DNA from: a bacterium
GTDB lineage: Bacteria > CAIWAD01
Direction of reading: 5' to 3'
DNA length: 24,998 nucleotides
Assembly (NCBI GenBank): GCA_030429345.1
Contig: JAUIFJ010000042.1
Span: 1-24,998, forward strand
The notes below the pieces were generated by a model. The model searched no databases, was not told the origin of the DNA, and saw only the letters and a program-made list of their open reading frames with translations. Both the position numbers and the translations under genes were made by a program. Below are positions 1 through 8,262 of the stretch, piece by piece. Each line of letters starts with the position of its first letter. Within the stretch, counting starts at the first letter, position 1.

Positions 1-1
1 C

Positions 2-1984
2 TTCGATGTCGAGGTCAGCGACGGCCTCTGCACGACCACCGAGACCCTGCAGCTGCACGTGCAGCCGCTGGAAGAGCCTTTCAACCTGGAGGCCGTGCTC
101 GACACGGAAGACGGCAGCGTGGACCTGAGCTGGAATTTCTTCGAGGACCTGGTCTACCTGATGTACGACAACGACGAAGCCAGCGGCAGCTACACCTACG
201 AAGGTTCTGCCATGGCCGTGCACATGAGTCCTTCCGCCCCCTGCCGCCTGATGGCCCTGGCCTACTACACGACGGACACGGGCAGCGGGAGCGAGTTCCT
301 GGCCGAAGTCTACCCCTGGGGGGAGAGTTCACCGGACACGTCCCTGGTCCATGCCGAGACCGCAACCGCCGAGGACGGCGAGTGGGTCTACGTGGAGACC
401 TGGATGCAGGACCTGGAGCTCGCCGGCGATTTCGTCGTCGGCTTCGGCTCGCTGAACGACATGGCGGGCCTGGGCTATGACGAGAACCTGGACAACGGCC
501 GCAGCTGGGACTATGACCACGACGGCACCTGGTCCGCCTGGAACGAGGCCTACGCGATCCGCGCCATTGTGCAGTACATCGGCGAGGAGGAGCTGAGGGT
601 GCTGCAGCCCGCGAGCCACCCCTACATGGACCGGCTGGCCGGCATGGACGGACCGCGCCTCGCGACACAGGCCCCGGTGGCCCTGCCCTTCCTTGAATAC
701 GGCGAGGCATCGCGCGACTTCATCGAGTTCAATGTATACCGGGACGACGTGCTGCTGGGCAGCACCGCGGTCATGTCCTACACGGACACGCTTCCCGGTC
801 CGGGAGACTATTTCTACGAGGTCAGCGCGCTCTACGACGAAGGCGAGTCCGAGACCACGGAGACGGACATCGAATGGATCACGATCGAGGATCCCTACGA
901 GCTGGTCGCCGACCTGGATCCGGAAGACGGCAGCGTGGCCCTGGAGTGGAGTTTCGGTGATCCGCCGGCCGCCCTGGTCTACGACAACGACGAGGCCAGC
1001 GGCAGCTATACCTACGAAGGCTACGCCATGGCGACGCGGATGTCCCCCGAAGGTCCCTGCCGGCTGGCCGGCGTGGCCTTCCTGACGACGGACTCGGGAG
1101 TCGACAGTCCCTTCCAGGCCGAGATCTACGGCTGGGCCGGCGAAGAGCCGGACACCACGCTGCTCGGCCTTCAGGACCTGGGCGCCCTGGACAACGAATG
1201 GGTCTACACGGAATTCTTCGACGAGGAGATCACCTTCGAAGGCGATTTCGTCGTCGGCTTCGGGTCGCTCAACGACGCCGCGGGACTGGCCGTTGACGAG
1301 AACCTGGACAATGGCCGCAGCTGGGACTACGACCATGCGGGCACCTGGGGCGCCTGGAACGAGGCCTACCTGATTCGCGCCTTCGTCTTCTACGAGGAAG
1401 AGGACCGCCTGGCCATGCTGAGTCCTGTCGCGCCGGGTCGACGCCCCGAGGCGCCCTCCCGCGAGGCGGAGCGCGGACTGCGGCGCTGGTTCGGCCAGGT
1501 CCCGCCGCTGGCGGAGGCCTCCCGCGATTTCATCGAGTTCCGTGTCTACCGCGACGGGGCGATGGTCGGCAGCAGCAGCGAACCCTTCTACGTGGACCAG
1601 CTGCCGGAAGCCGGTGTCTACAGCTACGAGGTCACGGCCAGCTACGACGAAGGCGAAAGCGCTCCCAGCAATCCGGTCAGCGTGGACTGGGATCCAGTCG
1701 GTGTCGACGCCCTGAGGCCGGTCAGCCTCTACCTGGCGCCGGCGCGGCCCAATCCCTTCAATCCGACGACGCGGCTGGCCTTCGGCCTGCCCGTGGAGCA
1801 GGAGCTGCGCTTCGCCGTCTACAATCTGCTCGGGGAGCAGGTGGAAGTCGTCTACCAGGGGCGCCTGCCCGCCGGTCACCATGTGCTGGACGTGGACGGC
1901 CGTCGACTGGCCAGCGGCATCTACTTCCTGCGCCTCGAGGCGCAGAGCGGCATCCTGACGCGCAAGGTCACGCTGATCAAGTGA
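2..1984 (+). CDS. Secreted modular protein with two tandem sensor/FnIII-like units and C-terminal sorting tail (5' partial)
   Basis: The reading frame is open from base 2, so the true start lies upstream; the GTG at 59 is only the first internal start-like codon. Visible are 660 residues. A ~270-residue unit occurs twice, at about 83-890 and 890-1690. Each unit begins with a stretch containing YDNDEASGSYTYEG, GDFVVGFGSLND and DENLDNGRSWDYDH, probably a beta-rich domain. Each ends in a fibronectin III-like segment (EASRDFIEF.VYRD ... Y.YEV.A.YDEGES). The last ~85 residues carry PNPFNPTT, a YNLLGEQV strand and SGIYFLRL, the hallmark of type IX-like (Por-secretion) C-terminal tails, which direct proteins across the outer membrane in FCB bacteria. 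The first residues (VEVSDGLCTTTETLQLHV) look like the end of another FnIII-like domain. The substrate or binding partner is unknown. Export by such a system is inferred from the tail. Confidence 0.85.
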   Translation, partial: FDVEVSDGLCTTTETLQLHVQPLEEPFNLEAVLDTEDGSVDLSWNFFEDLVYLMYDNDEASGSYTYEGSAMAVHMSPSAPCRLMALAYYTTDTGSGSEFLAEVYPWGESSPDTSLVHAETATAEDGEWVYVETWMQDLELAGDFVVGFGSLNDMAGLGYDENLDNGRSWDYDHDGTWSAWNEAYAIRAIVQYIGEEELRVLQPASHPYMDRLAGMDGPRLATQAPVALPFLEYGEASRDFIEFNVYRDDVLLGSTAVMSYTDTLPGPGDYFYEVSALYDEGESETTETDIEWITIEDPYELVADLDPEDGSVALEWSFGDPPAALVYDNDEASGSYTYEGYAMATRMSPEGPCRLAGVAFLTTDSGVDSPFQAEIYGWAGEEPDTTLLGLQDLGALDNEWVYTEFFDEEITFEGDFVVGFGSLNDAAGLAVDENLDNGRSWDYDHAGTWGAWNEAYLIRAFVFYEEEDRLAMLSPVAPGRRPEAPSREAERGLRRWFGQVPPLAEASRDFIEFRVYRDGAMVGSSSEPFYVDQLPEAGVYSYEVTASYDEGESAPSNPVSVDWDPVGVDALRPVSLYLAPARPNPFNPTTRLAFGLPVEQELRFAVYNLLGEQVEVVYQGRLPAGHHVLDVDGRRLASGIYFLRLEAQSGILTRKVTLIK

Positions 1985-2005
1985 TGCCTCGCGATCCCGA
2001 TCCAC

Positions 2006-2034
2006 AAAGGGGGGCCTTGCGGTCCCCCTTTTTT
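2006..2034 (+). terminator. Rho-independent terminator of the secreted-protein gene, possibly bidirectional
   Basis: A G-run at 2009-2014 plus CC pairs with GG-T-CCCCC at 2021-2028 around a TTGC loop, followed by six T at 2029-2034. An AAA at 2006-2008 can pair with the first T residues and gives a short U tract on the minus strand. It could therefore also stop the converging pyrD transcript. Confidence 0.85.
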
Positions 2035-2088
2035 GTGCTCTGTGGCGCAGGGCTTTTGCAGCGCCTGGCGTATGACAGAAGGACGCGG

Positions 2089-3000
2089 CTAGAGTTCCGG
2101 ATTCTCCGCGCGCAGGCTGCGCAGGTGCAGGGCGAAGGGCAGCCAGACCAGGGCATTGGCCAGCACGGTCAGCGGGGACGCCAGCAGCAGGTAGAATCGT
2201 TGCCAGCCCTCGGGCCGGTAGGGCGCCGCCAGGGCGCTGTCCATGGTGCCGGACAGCCAGTTGGACAGCATGTCGAGATAGGTCGGGAAGCCGAGCAGCA
2301 GGTGGATCACGCCGGAGAGGAGGAAGCAGGCGGCGAGCAGCAGCATGCCGCGCAGGGGACGCCTAAGCGAAAGCCGCAGACCGAGCAGGACGCTGTCCGT
2401 GATGCTCTCCTCGTCCCACATCCGCAGAAGCGGCATCAGCAGGAATGCGGGCAGGAAGAGCGCGGCCCACAGGGGAAAAATCAGCAGCGACAGCGCCGTG
2501 GCGAGGACAGCGCCGACGAATGGAATGGCATCCAGCAGGCCCGCCAGCAGGAACACCGACAAGGCCAGCAACCCGAGGCTGACCAGGGCCAGCAGTCCCT
2601 GCAGGATCGCCAGGGCGAGCAGCGAGAGCGTGTTGCCGGTCAGTCTTCCCAGCAGGCCGTGGAAGAGCGTCGCGAAGCGGACCTGCCCCGGCGCAGCGTG
2701 CAGCTGCAGCAGCACACAGACGGCGCTGAGCACGATGGCGTGAGACAGAAGGCCCAGCAGCAGGAGCAGCAGATAGCTGAAGAGGCTGCTTCCGCTGAAG
2801 ATCGCGGCGGGGTCCGCGGCGATCACTTCCGGATCGACCTGCATGCCGAAGGAGGCCCATTGCATCAGCCAGGTCAAGGGGTAGGACAGGAGGAGCAGGG
2901 CCGGCACCAGGGCCTGCCAGTGCATGCGGAAGAGGTCCAGTCCCGAGGTGAAACAGTCGCCGAGGCCTCGCGGGCGCTCAAGCTCCAGTTCGTGATTCAT
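2089..3000 (-). CDS. Polytopic membrane protein, uncharacterised, coupled to pyrD
   Basis: 303 residues from an ATG at 3000. The frame is open 14 codons further upstream, but those codons lie inside pyrD. The ATG overlaps the pyrD stop as ATGA, which suggests translational coupling and settles the start. After a short charged N-terminus (MNHELELERPRGLGDCFTSG) come about six long hydrophobic stretches rich in Leu and Ala. The order is a soluble amphipathic opening, two separated membrane segments, a cluster of closely spaced ones around GLLDAIPFVGAVLATALSLL, and two near the C-terminus. The opening 'RGLGDCFTSGLDLFRMHW' followed by a membrane segment resembles the glycerophosphodiester-phosphodiesterase membrane-domain/DUF7847-like families. 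That resemblance is from memory and is weak. No catalytic motif is visible. Function unknown. Confidence 0.75.
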   Translation of the reverse strand: MNHELELERPRGLGDCFTSGLDLFRMHWQALVPALLLLSYPLTWLMQWASFGMQVDPEVIAADPAAIFSGSSLFSYLLLLLLGLLSHAIVLSAVCVLLQLHAAPGQVRFATLFHGLLGRLTGNTLSLLALAILQGLLALVSLGLLALSVFLLAGLLDAIPFVGAVLATALSLLIFPLWAALFLPAFLLMPLLRMWDEESITDSVLLGLRLSLRRPLRGMLLLAACFLLSGVIHLLLGFPTYLDMLSNWLSGTMDSALAAPYRPEGWQRFYLLLASPLTVLANALVWLPFALHLRSLRAENPEL

Positions 3001-4031
3001 TGGGCTTCCCTTTGTAGTACATCGAGGCAGGACCGGCGGCATTCCGTGACCAGGGCCGGACCGCGGAAGATCAGCCCGCTGTAGACCTGCACCAGGTCCG
3101 CGCCCCGCTGAAGCTTCGCCGCCGCGTGTTCGCCGCGCGTGATCCCCCCGGCGCCGATCAGAGCCACGCTCGGCGGAAGCCCGGCGCGGAACAGTTCCAG
3201 GACCCGGTTGCTGCGCTTAAGCAGCGGCGCGCCGGAAAGGCCGCCTTCCTCGCCGGCAAGGGCATGGGAAGCGATCTCAGCCCGCGAGCGGGTGGTGTTG
3301 CCGGAGATCAGCCCCTCCAGTCCCAGGTTCTCGACCACCGAACAGATGGCCTCGATTTCCTGTTCTTCCAGGTCGGGCGCCACCTTGAGCACCAGCGGCA
3401 GGGAGGGCCTCAGGCGATCCCGGCACTCCAGCAGCGGTTCGAGCAGGGCATGCAGGGCTTCGCGGCTCTGCAGTTCGCGCAGGCCGGGCGTGTTGGGGCT
3501 GCTGATGTTGAGCACCACGTAGTCCGCCAGTTCGTGAAGGCCTTCCAGGCAGTTGCGGTAGTCGGCGAGGGCCTCCTCGTTGGGCGTCGTCTTGTTGCGG
3601 CCGATGTTGACGCCCAGCGGGCCGGGCAGGGACTCCCGGCGCAGGGACTCCAGCCGCCTTCGCAAGGCCTGCAGGCCGGCATTGTTGAAGCCCATGCGGT
3701 TGATCAGTCCCTCTTCGCGCACCAGCCGGTAGAGGCGGGGACGCGGGTTCCCGGCCTGGGGGCGTGGAGTGACCGTTCCCACTTCCACAAAGCCGAAGCC
3801 CAGGGCAAAGAGCGCGGCGACCGCCTCGGCGTCCTTGTCCAGGCCGGCGGCCACGCCCACGGGATTGGGAAAGCGCAGTCCCAGGACGCGCAGCTCTCGT
3901 TCGGGGAGCGCGGGGGCGCGGAACAGGCCCAGGGGACGCGCCAGACGCAGCCCGCGCAAACCCAGGCCATGGGCGCGCTCAGGATCGAGGCGGAAGAGCA
4001 GGGGCTTCAGCAGGGAATAGGGATCGGGCAT
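2997..4031 (-). CDS. pyrD: Dihydroorotate dehydrogenase (quinone), class 2
   Basis: 344 residues, close to the 336 of the E. coli enzyme. It oxidises dihydroorotate to orotate in de novo pyrimidine synthesis, passing electrons through FMN to membrane quinones. Class 2 features are present: an N-terminal helical membrane-associating region (PDPYSLLKPLLFRLDPERAH), the FPNPVGVAAGLDKD FMN/substrate strand, INRMGFNN, VNIGRNK, and NISSPNTPGLR with the catalytic serine at about residue 178. The phosphate-binding end reads LIGAGGITRGEHA and GADLVQVYSGLIFRGP. The start ATG at 4031 is preceded by an AGGA-type ribosome site. A small perfect hairpin (GGAAGC-AGGA-GCTTCC) lies in the leader at 4061-4076. 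The gene is followed by a membrane-protein gene whose ATG overlaps its stop, so the two form one operon. Confidence 0.97.
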   Translation of the reverse strand: MPDPYSLLKPLLFRLDPERAHGLGLRGLRLARPLGLFRAPALPERELRVLGLRFPNPVGVAAGLDKDAEAVAALFALGFGFVEVGTVTPRPQAGNPRPRLYRLVREEGLINRMGFNNAGLQALRRRLESLRRESLPGPLGVNIGRNKTTPNEEALADYRNCLEGLHELADYVVLNISSPNTPGLRELQSREALHALLEPLLECRDRLRPSLPLVLKVAPDLEEQEIEAICSVVENLGLEGLISGNTTRSRAEIASHALAGEEGGLSGAPLLKRSNRVLELFRAGLPPSVALIGAGGITRGEHAAAKLQRGADLVQVYSGLIFRGPALVTECRRSCLDVLQREAQ

Positions 4032-4242
4032 GCGAACATCCTGTGTAGTGCAACGGGAATGGAAGCAGGAGCTTCCACTGCCCGACCGTCCGGTGTGAAA
4101 AACCGGGGCGACGGCAAAAATCTAAGGAAGGGAGGCCGCCCCTTGAAACTTCTGCCCTTCTTTGGCGTCTTAAGTGCTTCGGGGGGACTCCGGGTCCGGA
4201 GGGCGAACCCTCTTTCCTTCCATTTAGCACAGAGAGGATGCA
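4032..4242. promoter_or_regulatory. Divergent promoter region between pyrD and the M16 protease
   Basis: These 211 bp separate two divergent genes and must hold both promoters. An imperfect hairpin lies at 4086-4114 (CCGTC-CGGT ... ACCG-GGGC-GACGG). A TTGAAA at 4143 is followed 19 bp later by TCTTAA, only a weak match to a sigma-70 pair. I cannot assign a promoter with confidence. Confidence 0.35.
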
Positions 4243-7149
4243 ATGATTCCCGCAAGCCGGAAAGGCGCTCGCCTTTTTCTTAGATCCCTGTTCTCCCTGG
4301 CCCTGCTCGGCGGTCTGCTGACCGCCTGCAAGGCGCCCGGGGGAGCGATGCAGGACACCAGCCGTTTCGTCGTGCCTCCCCCCGTCGTGGATCTGGAGCA
4401 TCGTCCGGGCATTCACCAGGAACAGCGCAGCATCGTCCTGCCCAACCGCCTGGAAGTGCTGCTGGTCTCCGACGCCAACGCCAACAAGAGCTCGGCGGCC
4501 CTGGACGTGGCCGTCGGCAGCCTGGAAGATCCCAGGGACGCGCCCGGCCTGGCCCACTACCTGGAGCACATGCTCTTTCTGGGCACGGAAAAGTACCCGG
4601 ACGTGGAAGGCTACAAGGCCTACCTCAACGAGAACCAGGGCTATTCCAACGCCTATACGGCGGCCATGCGCACCAACTACCATTTCCAGGTCAACCCCGA
4701 CGCCTACGAGAACGCCCTGGACCGCTTTTCGCAGTTCTTCAAGGCCCCGCTCTTCGACGCGGACTTCATGGAGCGCGAAAAGAACGCCGTCCACAGCGAG
4801 CACAGCAAGAACCTGGACAGCGACTACTGGCGCCGCCGCATGGTCGAGCGCGCCACGCACCGCGCCGACCACCCGCGCTGCAGCTTCTCCACCGGCGATC
4901 TCGAGACCCTGAAGGGGGCGACCCGCGAGGCGGTCATCGAGTTCTACGAGAAATTCTATTCCGCCAACGTGATGCGTCTCTGCCTGCTCGGCCCCCACAG
5001 CCTGGACGAGCTGGAGGACATGGCCCGCACCTGGTTCAGCGACATACCGGACCATGATCGCGGCGATCTCGCCTATTCGGAGGATGTATACGACGAGCAG
5101 CTGCTGCCTGAGCTGATCCGCGTCAAGGCCGTGACACAGGAGCGCGAGCTGCAGCTGGTCTTCCCGCAGTCGCCGGACCCGGAACGCTGGCGCAGCAAGC
5201 CCTACCGGCTGATCGGCAGCCTGATCGGCCACGAGGGCGAGGGGTCGCTGCTCAGCGCCCTCAAGGAGGCCGGGCTGGCCACCGGCATCAGCCCCTGGAC
5301 CCAGGAAGAGCAGTGGGCCACCTATTTCCGCGTCATCGTCGATCTGACGGAAGAAGGCAGCCGCCGGCCGGAGGAAGTGGCCTCCATGTGCTTCGCCTAC
5401 CTGCGCATGCTCAAGGACGAAGGCATTCCCGACTGGTACTGGGCCGAGCAGAAGGCGAGCAGCGAGCTGGAGTTCGTCTACCGCGAGCACTGGGAAGGCG
5501 CCCAGCTCGCCAGCTGGTACGCGGGCGAGATGCAGGAGCATCCGGGCGAGGAGATCGAGTCGCGCGCCTTCCTGATCAGCGAGTACGACCCCGCGGGCAT
5601 CTCGCGCGCCCTGAACAGCCTGCAGCCGGAACGCTTCCGCGCGGTCCTGCTGTCGCCGGACCTGGAAGGGCTGGATCGGGTCGAACCGCACTACGGCACC
5701 GAGTACAGTCGTGAGACATTCAGCGCCGAGCAGCAGGCGCGCTTCCGCGAGGCCGCCTTTCCGGGCGCTTTCCGCCTGCCGCGGCAGAACCCCTACATGC
5801 CCGACCGCCTGGCCCTTCTGCAGGATCAGGACAGTCCTCGGCCCCTGCAGCTGCTGGACGAGGAGCAGGGGGAGTTCTGGTTCGAGTGCAACACGAGCTT
5901 CGGCGTGCCCCGCGGCCGCCTGAGCCTGCTCGTGTTGAGCGACAAGGCCAACGAGGATCCGCGCACCCGCCTGCTGCACAAGCTCTATGTGCGCTCCCTC
6001 AACGAAAGCCTCAACGAGTGGAGCTACCCGGCCCGCGAGGCCGGCCTGGACCTGGACCTGGCCGACGAGAGCCGCGGCCTGCGCATCGAGATCGAAGGAT
6101 TCAGCCAGCGTCTGCCGGAGCTGCTGCGCCAGCTGGGATCGCGCCTCAAGCGCCTGGAGATCGACGAGGAACGCTATCGGCAGATCCAGGAAAGCCTGAG
6201 CCGCGAGTTTGCCAACACGGATTTCGACCAGGCCTACCAGCACGGCTTCTACGAAGTGAACATCCTGCTCAACCCCGAAGCCCATCACCGGCGCGACTAC
6301 CGCGAGCTTGTATCACAAGTGTCGCTGGAGGAGGTGAAGGCCTACGCCGGGGACTTCTATGCGAGGACGGCCCTCGAGGGCTCGGCCAGCGGCAATCTTT
6401 CCCGCCAGGAAATGAAGGCCTCGCTGCTGGATTTCCAGGAAGCCATCGGCGGCAGCCGCCTGGCCATGGAAGAGCGTGAACCGGCGCCGATGGTCCTTCT
6501 GAACGAGGGAGAGCGCGACGGACGCCGTGTCAGCACCCTGGGCACCAACCACTGCTGGCTCGGCTACACGCAGCTGGGAGCGGACAGCCCCGCGCTGGAG
6601 GCCGTGCTGCGCGTCGGCAGCACCTGGCTCGAGGCCCCCTTCTACGGCGAGATGCGCACCCGGCAGCAGCTGGGCTACATTGTCTTCTCGGGACCGATGC
6701 TGAACCGGCCGGCGGTGGGCATGTATTACGCCATCCAGTCCGGGGAATACGCGGCCGACGAGCTGCGTCGCCGCGCCGTCACCTTCCTGGGCGGACAGCA
6801 GGCGGCCCTGCAGGAACTGGACGAGAGCACCTTCGACGCCATCAAGCAGGCCATTGCCGTCCAGCTGGCCCAGCCCGACAAGGACCTGGGCGATCGCATG
6901 AACACCCTGGAAACCCTGGGCCACGAGCGTCACGGCCGTTTCGGCTGGAAGCAGGAAGTGCTCGCCGCCCTGGACGAGCTGAACCTGGAGGATTTCCGCG
7001 CCGCCTTCCTGCCCGCCCTTAGCGCCGATAGCTGGGCGCATCTGGGCATCTACGTGGAAGCCAAGGACAGCGAACCGGCGGAGATCGCCGAAGAGCCCGT
7101 CAAGGACCTGGAGGACTGGCGGCAGAGCAAGGGAAGGATTACTTCGTGA
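4243..7149 (+). CDS. M16 family zinc metalloprotease (pitrilysin/insulinase type), predicted lipoprotein
   Basis: 968 residues, about the length of E. coli pitrilysin, so all four M16 domains fit in one chain. The inverted zinc motif HxxEH is at residues 105-109 (HYLEH). The third ligand, Glu186 in NAVHSEH, is 77 residues further on, the same spacing as in pitrilysin. The usual GYSNAYT and FxxPLF segments follow. The N-terminus has basic residues, a hydrophobic stretch and a lipobox LTAC with Cys29, so the protein should be a lipoprotein facing the periplasm. The inactive C-terminal half carries the conserved YGEMRTRQQLGYIVFS segment. The start ATG at 4243 follows AGAGAGGA at 4231-4238. The likely role is degradation of peptides or small misfolded proteins in the envelope. 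It stands alone between two opposing genes and ends at its own terminator. Confidence 0.93.
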   Translation: MIPASRKGARLFLRSLFSLALLGGLLTACKAPGGAMQDTSRFVVPPPVVDLEHRPGIHQEQRSIVLPNRLEVLLVSDANANKSSAALDVAVGSLEDPRDAPGLAHYLEHMLFLGTEKYPDVEGYKAYLNENQGYSNAYTAAMRTNYHFQVNPDAYENALDRFSQFFKAPLFDADFMEREKNAVHSEHSKNLDSDYWRRRMVERATHRADHPRCSFSTGDLETLKGATREAVIEFYEKFYSANVMRLCLLGPHSLDELEDMARTWFSDIPDHDRGDLAYSEDVYDEQLLPELIRVKAVTQERELQLVFPQSPDPERWRSKPYRLIGSLIGHEGEGSLLSALKEAGLATGISPWTQEEQWATYFRVIVDLTEEGSRRPEEVASMCFAYLRMLKDEGIPDWYWAEQKASSELEFVYREHWEGAQLASWYAGEMQEHPGEEIESRAFLISEYDPAGISRALNSLQPERFRAVLLSPDLEGLDRVEPHYGTEYSRETFSAEQQARFREAAFPGAFRLPRQNPYMPDRLALLQDQDSPRPLQLLDEEQGEFWFECNTSFGVPRGRLSLLVLSDKANEDPRTRLLHKLYVRSLNESLNEWSYPAREAGLDLDLADESRGLRIEIEGFSQRLPELLRQLGSRLKRLEIDEERYRQIQESLSREFANTDFDQAYQHGFYEVNILLNPEAHHRRDYRELVSQVSLEEVKAYAGDFYARTALEGSASGNLSRQEMKASLLDFQEAIGGSRLAMEEREPAPMVLLNEGERDGRRVSTLGTNHCWLGYTQLGADSPALEAVLRVGSTWLEAPFYGEMRTRQQLGYIVFSGPMLNRPAVGMYYAIQSGEYAADELRRRAVTFLGGQQAALQELDESTFDAIKQAIAVQLAQPDKDLGDRMNTLETLGHERHGRFGWKQEVLAALDELNLEDFRAAFLPALSADSWAHLGIYVEAKDSEPAEIAEEPVKDLEDWRQSKGRITS

Positions 7150-7186
7150 TGTAAGTACGAAGGTTGAAGGTTGCAGGTATGAAGTG

Positions 7187-7225
7187 AGGGGCGGTGCTGG
7201 AGGAATCTGGTGCCGCCCCTTTTTT
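7187..7225 (+). terminator. Rho-independent terminator of the M16 protease gene
   Basis: AGGGGCGG at 7187-7194 pairs perfectly with CCGCCCCT at 7213-7220, followed by a T run to 7225. The loop is 18 nt. Confidence 0.85.
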
Positions 7226-7270
7226 GCGCGGGACAGGGGAGAGGCACTCCAGTCTCAGCGCGGACCGTCT

Positions 7271-7290
7271 CTGCGGGCTGGCGCCCGCAG
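7271..7290. repeat. REP-like palindrome, copy A
   Basis: Perfect 8-bp stem CTGCGGGC / GCCCGCAG with a TGGC loop. The same stem recurs in opposite orientation at 9947-9966, and the flanks are similar too (AGAATAGCTGC here on the minus strand, ATATTAGCTGC there on the plus strand). It lies between the converging M16 and amidohydrolase genes and has no T tract. Confidence 0.7.
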
Positions 7291-7392
7291 CAGCTATTCT
7301 GTCGCCGCTTCGCGTCTTTTAGGGTAGGATTATTGGAAGGGGGTGTTTTGGATTGACAGTTGGTTATGCATTTGACACCGTAGCTTCATGTT

Positions 7393-8166
7393 TCATTCTT
7401 CCCCCATTACCGTCAATACCTGTTGTACGGCGGTTTTCGTGTCTTGCAGCAGGGACTGGTGCGCTTTGTGATCCAGTTCGCCGGTCCATTCGTCCATGAA
7501 GTCCTTGCGGTATTCGACGGAGAAGACGCCGATCCGGCCCTTGCCGGTCCGCACCAGGCGGCGGTTCAGGTAGCCGCCGTTGAACTTGACGTTGAGCCGC
7601 GTATCGCGGCCGCGCTCGCGCAGGCCGTCTACGAAGGCTTCCAGCAGGTCGCCCCATTCGTCCAGGTCCAGGGCGCCGGTGCCGATGTTGATCTCCGGGT
7701 TCTCGGCCGGATCCGCGGGGGGAGTATCACGGCCGTCGCGGCGATGGTTGTAGCTGTGGAAATCGAGCACCAGCAGGCGCTCGTGTCGCACAAGACGCCG
7801 CAGCAGGTCCTCCTTCAGCATGCGGTAGAACGAGCGATGCAGCGAGAGGGACTGCTCCCGCTCTTCCTCGGGCAGATCACCCTTCCAGCAGCGCAGCCCC
7901 CAGGCGTCCTCCGGGCGGCGGTATACAGCCTTGGAGGGCGGGCGGTTCAGGTCGACCTCGAAGCGTGAGTGACACCCGGCAAGCCACTCCGGGCAGAGTT
8001 CGGCAAAGGGCCGCGTGAAGGGGTCCTCTTCGCGCAGGCGGCCGGCCCGGCCCAGGGCGCAGAACGATTCCAGGGAAGGACGCAGGCGGTGGCCATCGTG
8101 AATGGCGGTGCCCAGCAGGGCCGAGTCGCCGGGGAGGGAGCAGGCGTAAAAGGGAGCAGGACTCAA
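7393..8166 (-). CDS. N-formylglutamate amidohydrolase family protein
   Basis: 257 residues from a TTG at 8166, which is preceded by GGAAG four bases upstream. A GTG at 8223 directly after an in-frame stop would give 276 residues, but the extra 19 do not look conserved, so I prefer TTG. Family features are AIHDGHRLRPSL near the N-terminus, FEVDLNRPP, the metal/active-site strand LVLDFHSYNHRRDG, PEINIGTG and SVEYRKDFMDEWTGE. Members hydrolyse N-formylglutamate to formate and glutamate at the end of one histidine-degradation route. No hut genes are nearby, so the true substrate is uncertain. It is divergent from htrA, with which it shares a short promoter region (8167-8262). Confidence 0.85.
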   Translation of the reverse strand: MSPAPFYACSLPGDSALLGTAIHDGHRLRPSLESFCALGRAGRLREEDPFTRPFAELCPEWLAGCHSRFEVDLNRPPSKAVYRRPEDAWGLRCWKGDLPEEEREQSLSLHRSFYRMLKEDLLRRLVRHERLLVLDFHSYNHRRDGRDTPPADPAENPEINIGTGALDLDEWGDLLEAFVDGLRERGRDTRLNVKFNGGYLNRRLVRTGKGRIGVFSVEYRKDFMDEWTGELDHKAHQSLLQDTKTAVQQVLTVMGEE

Positions 8167-8262
8167 GGAACTTCCAGCTTGTTGCGGGGTATGAAGATCA
8201 GCAGCGGCGCACAGGCCGCGCACGGTTCCCTAAAAAAGAGAAAACCGGAGGAAAGCCCCAAC

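Noticed and set aside
329-2005. Long minus-strand open frame opposite the secreted-protein gene
   Set aside because: It is the mirror of a G+C-rich coding frame; its composition (Val/Asp/Gln/Arg-rich) has no domain pattern, and the plus frame carries clear repeats and a sorting tail.
1981-3084. Plus-strand Gln/Arg-rich frame over the membrane protein
   Set aside because: Low-complexity antisense translation of hydrophobic Leu-rich codons; the minus-strand protein has membrane segments and ATGA coupling to pyrD.
3979-6288. 769-codon minus-strand open frame across the M16 gene
   Set aside because: Antisense shadow of the M16 protease, whose zinc motif and lipobox establish the plus strand as coding.
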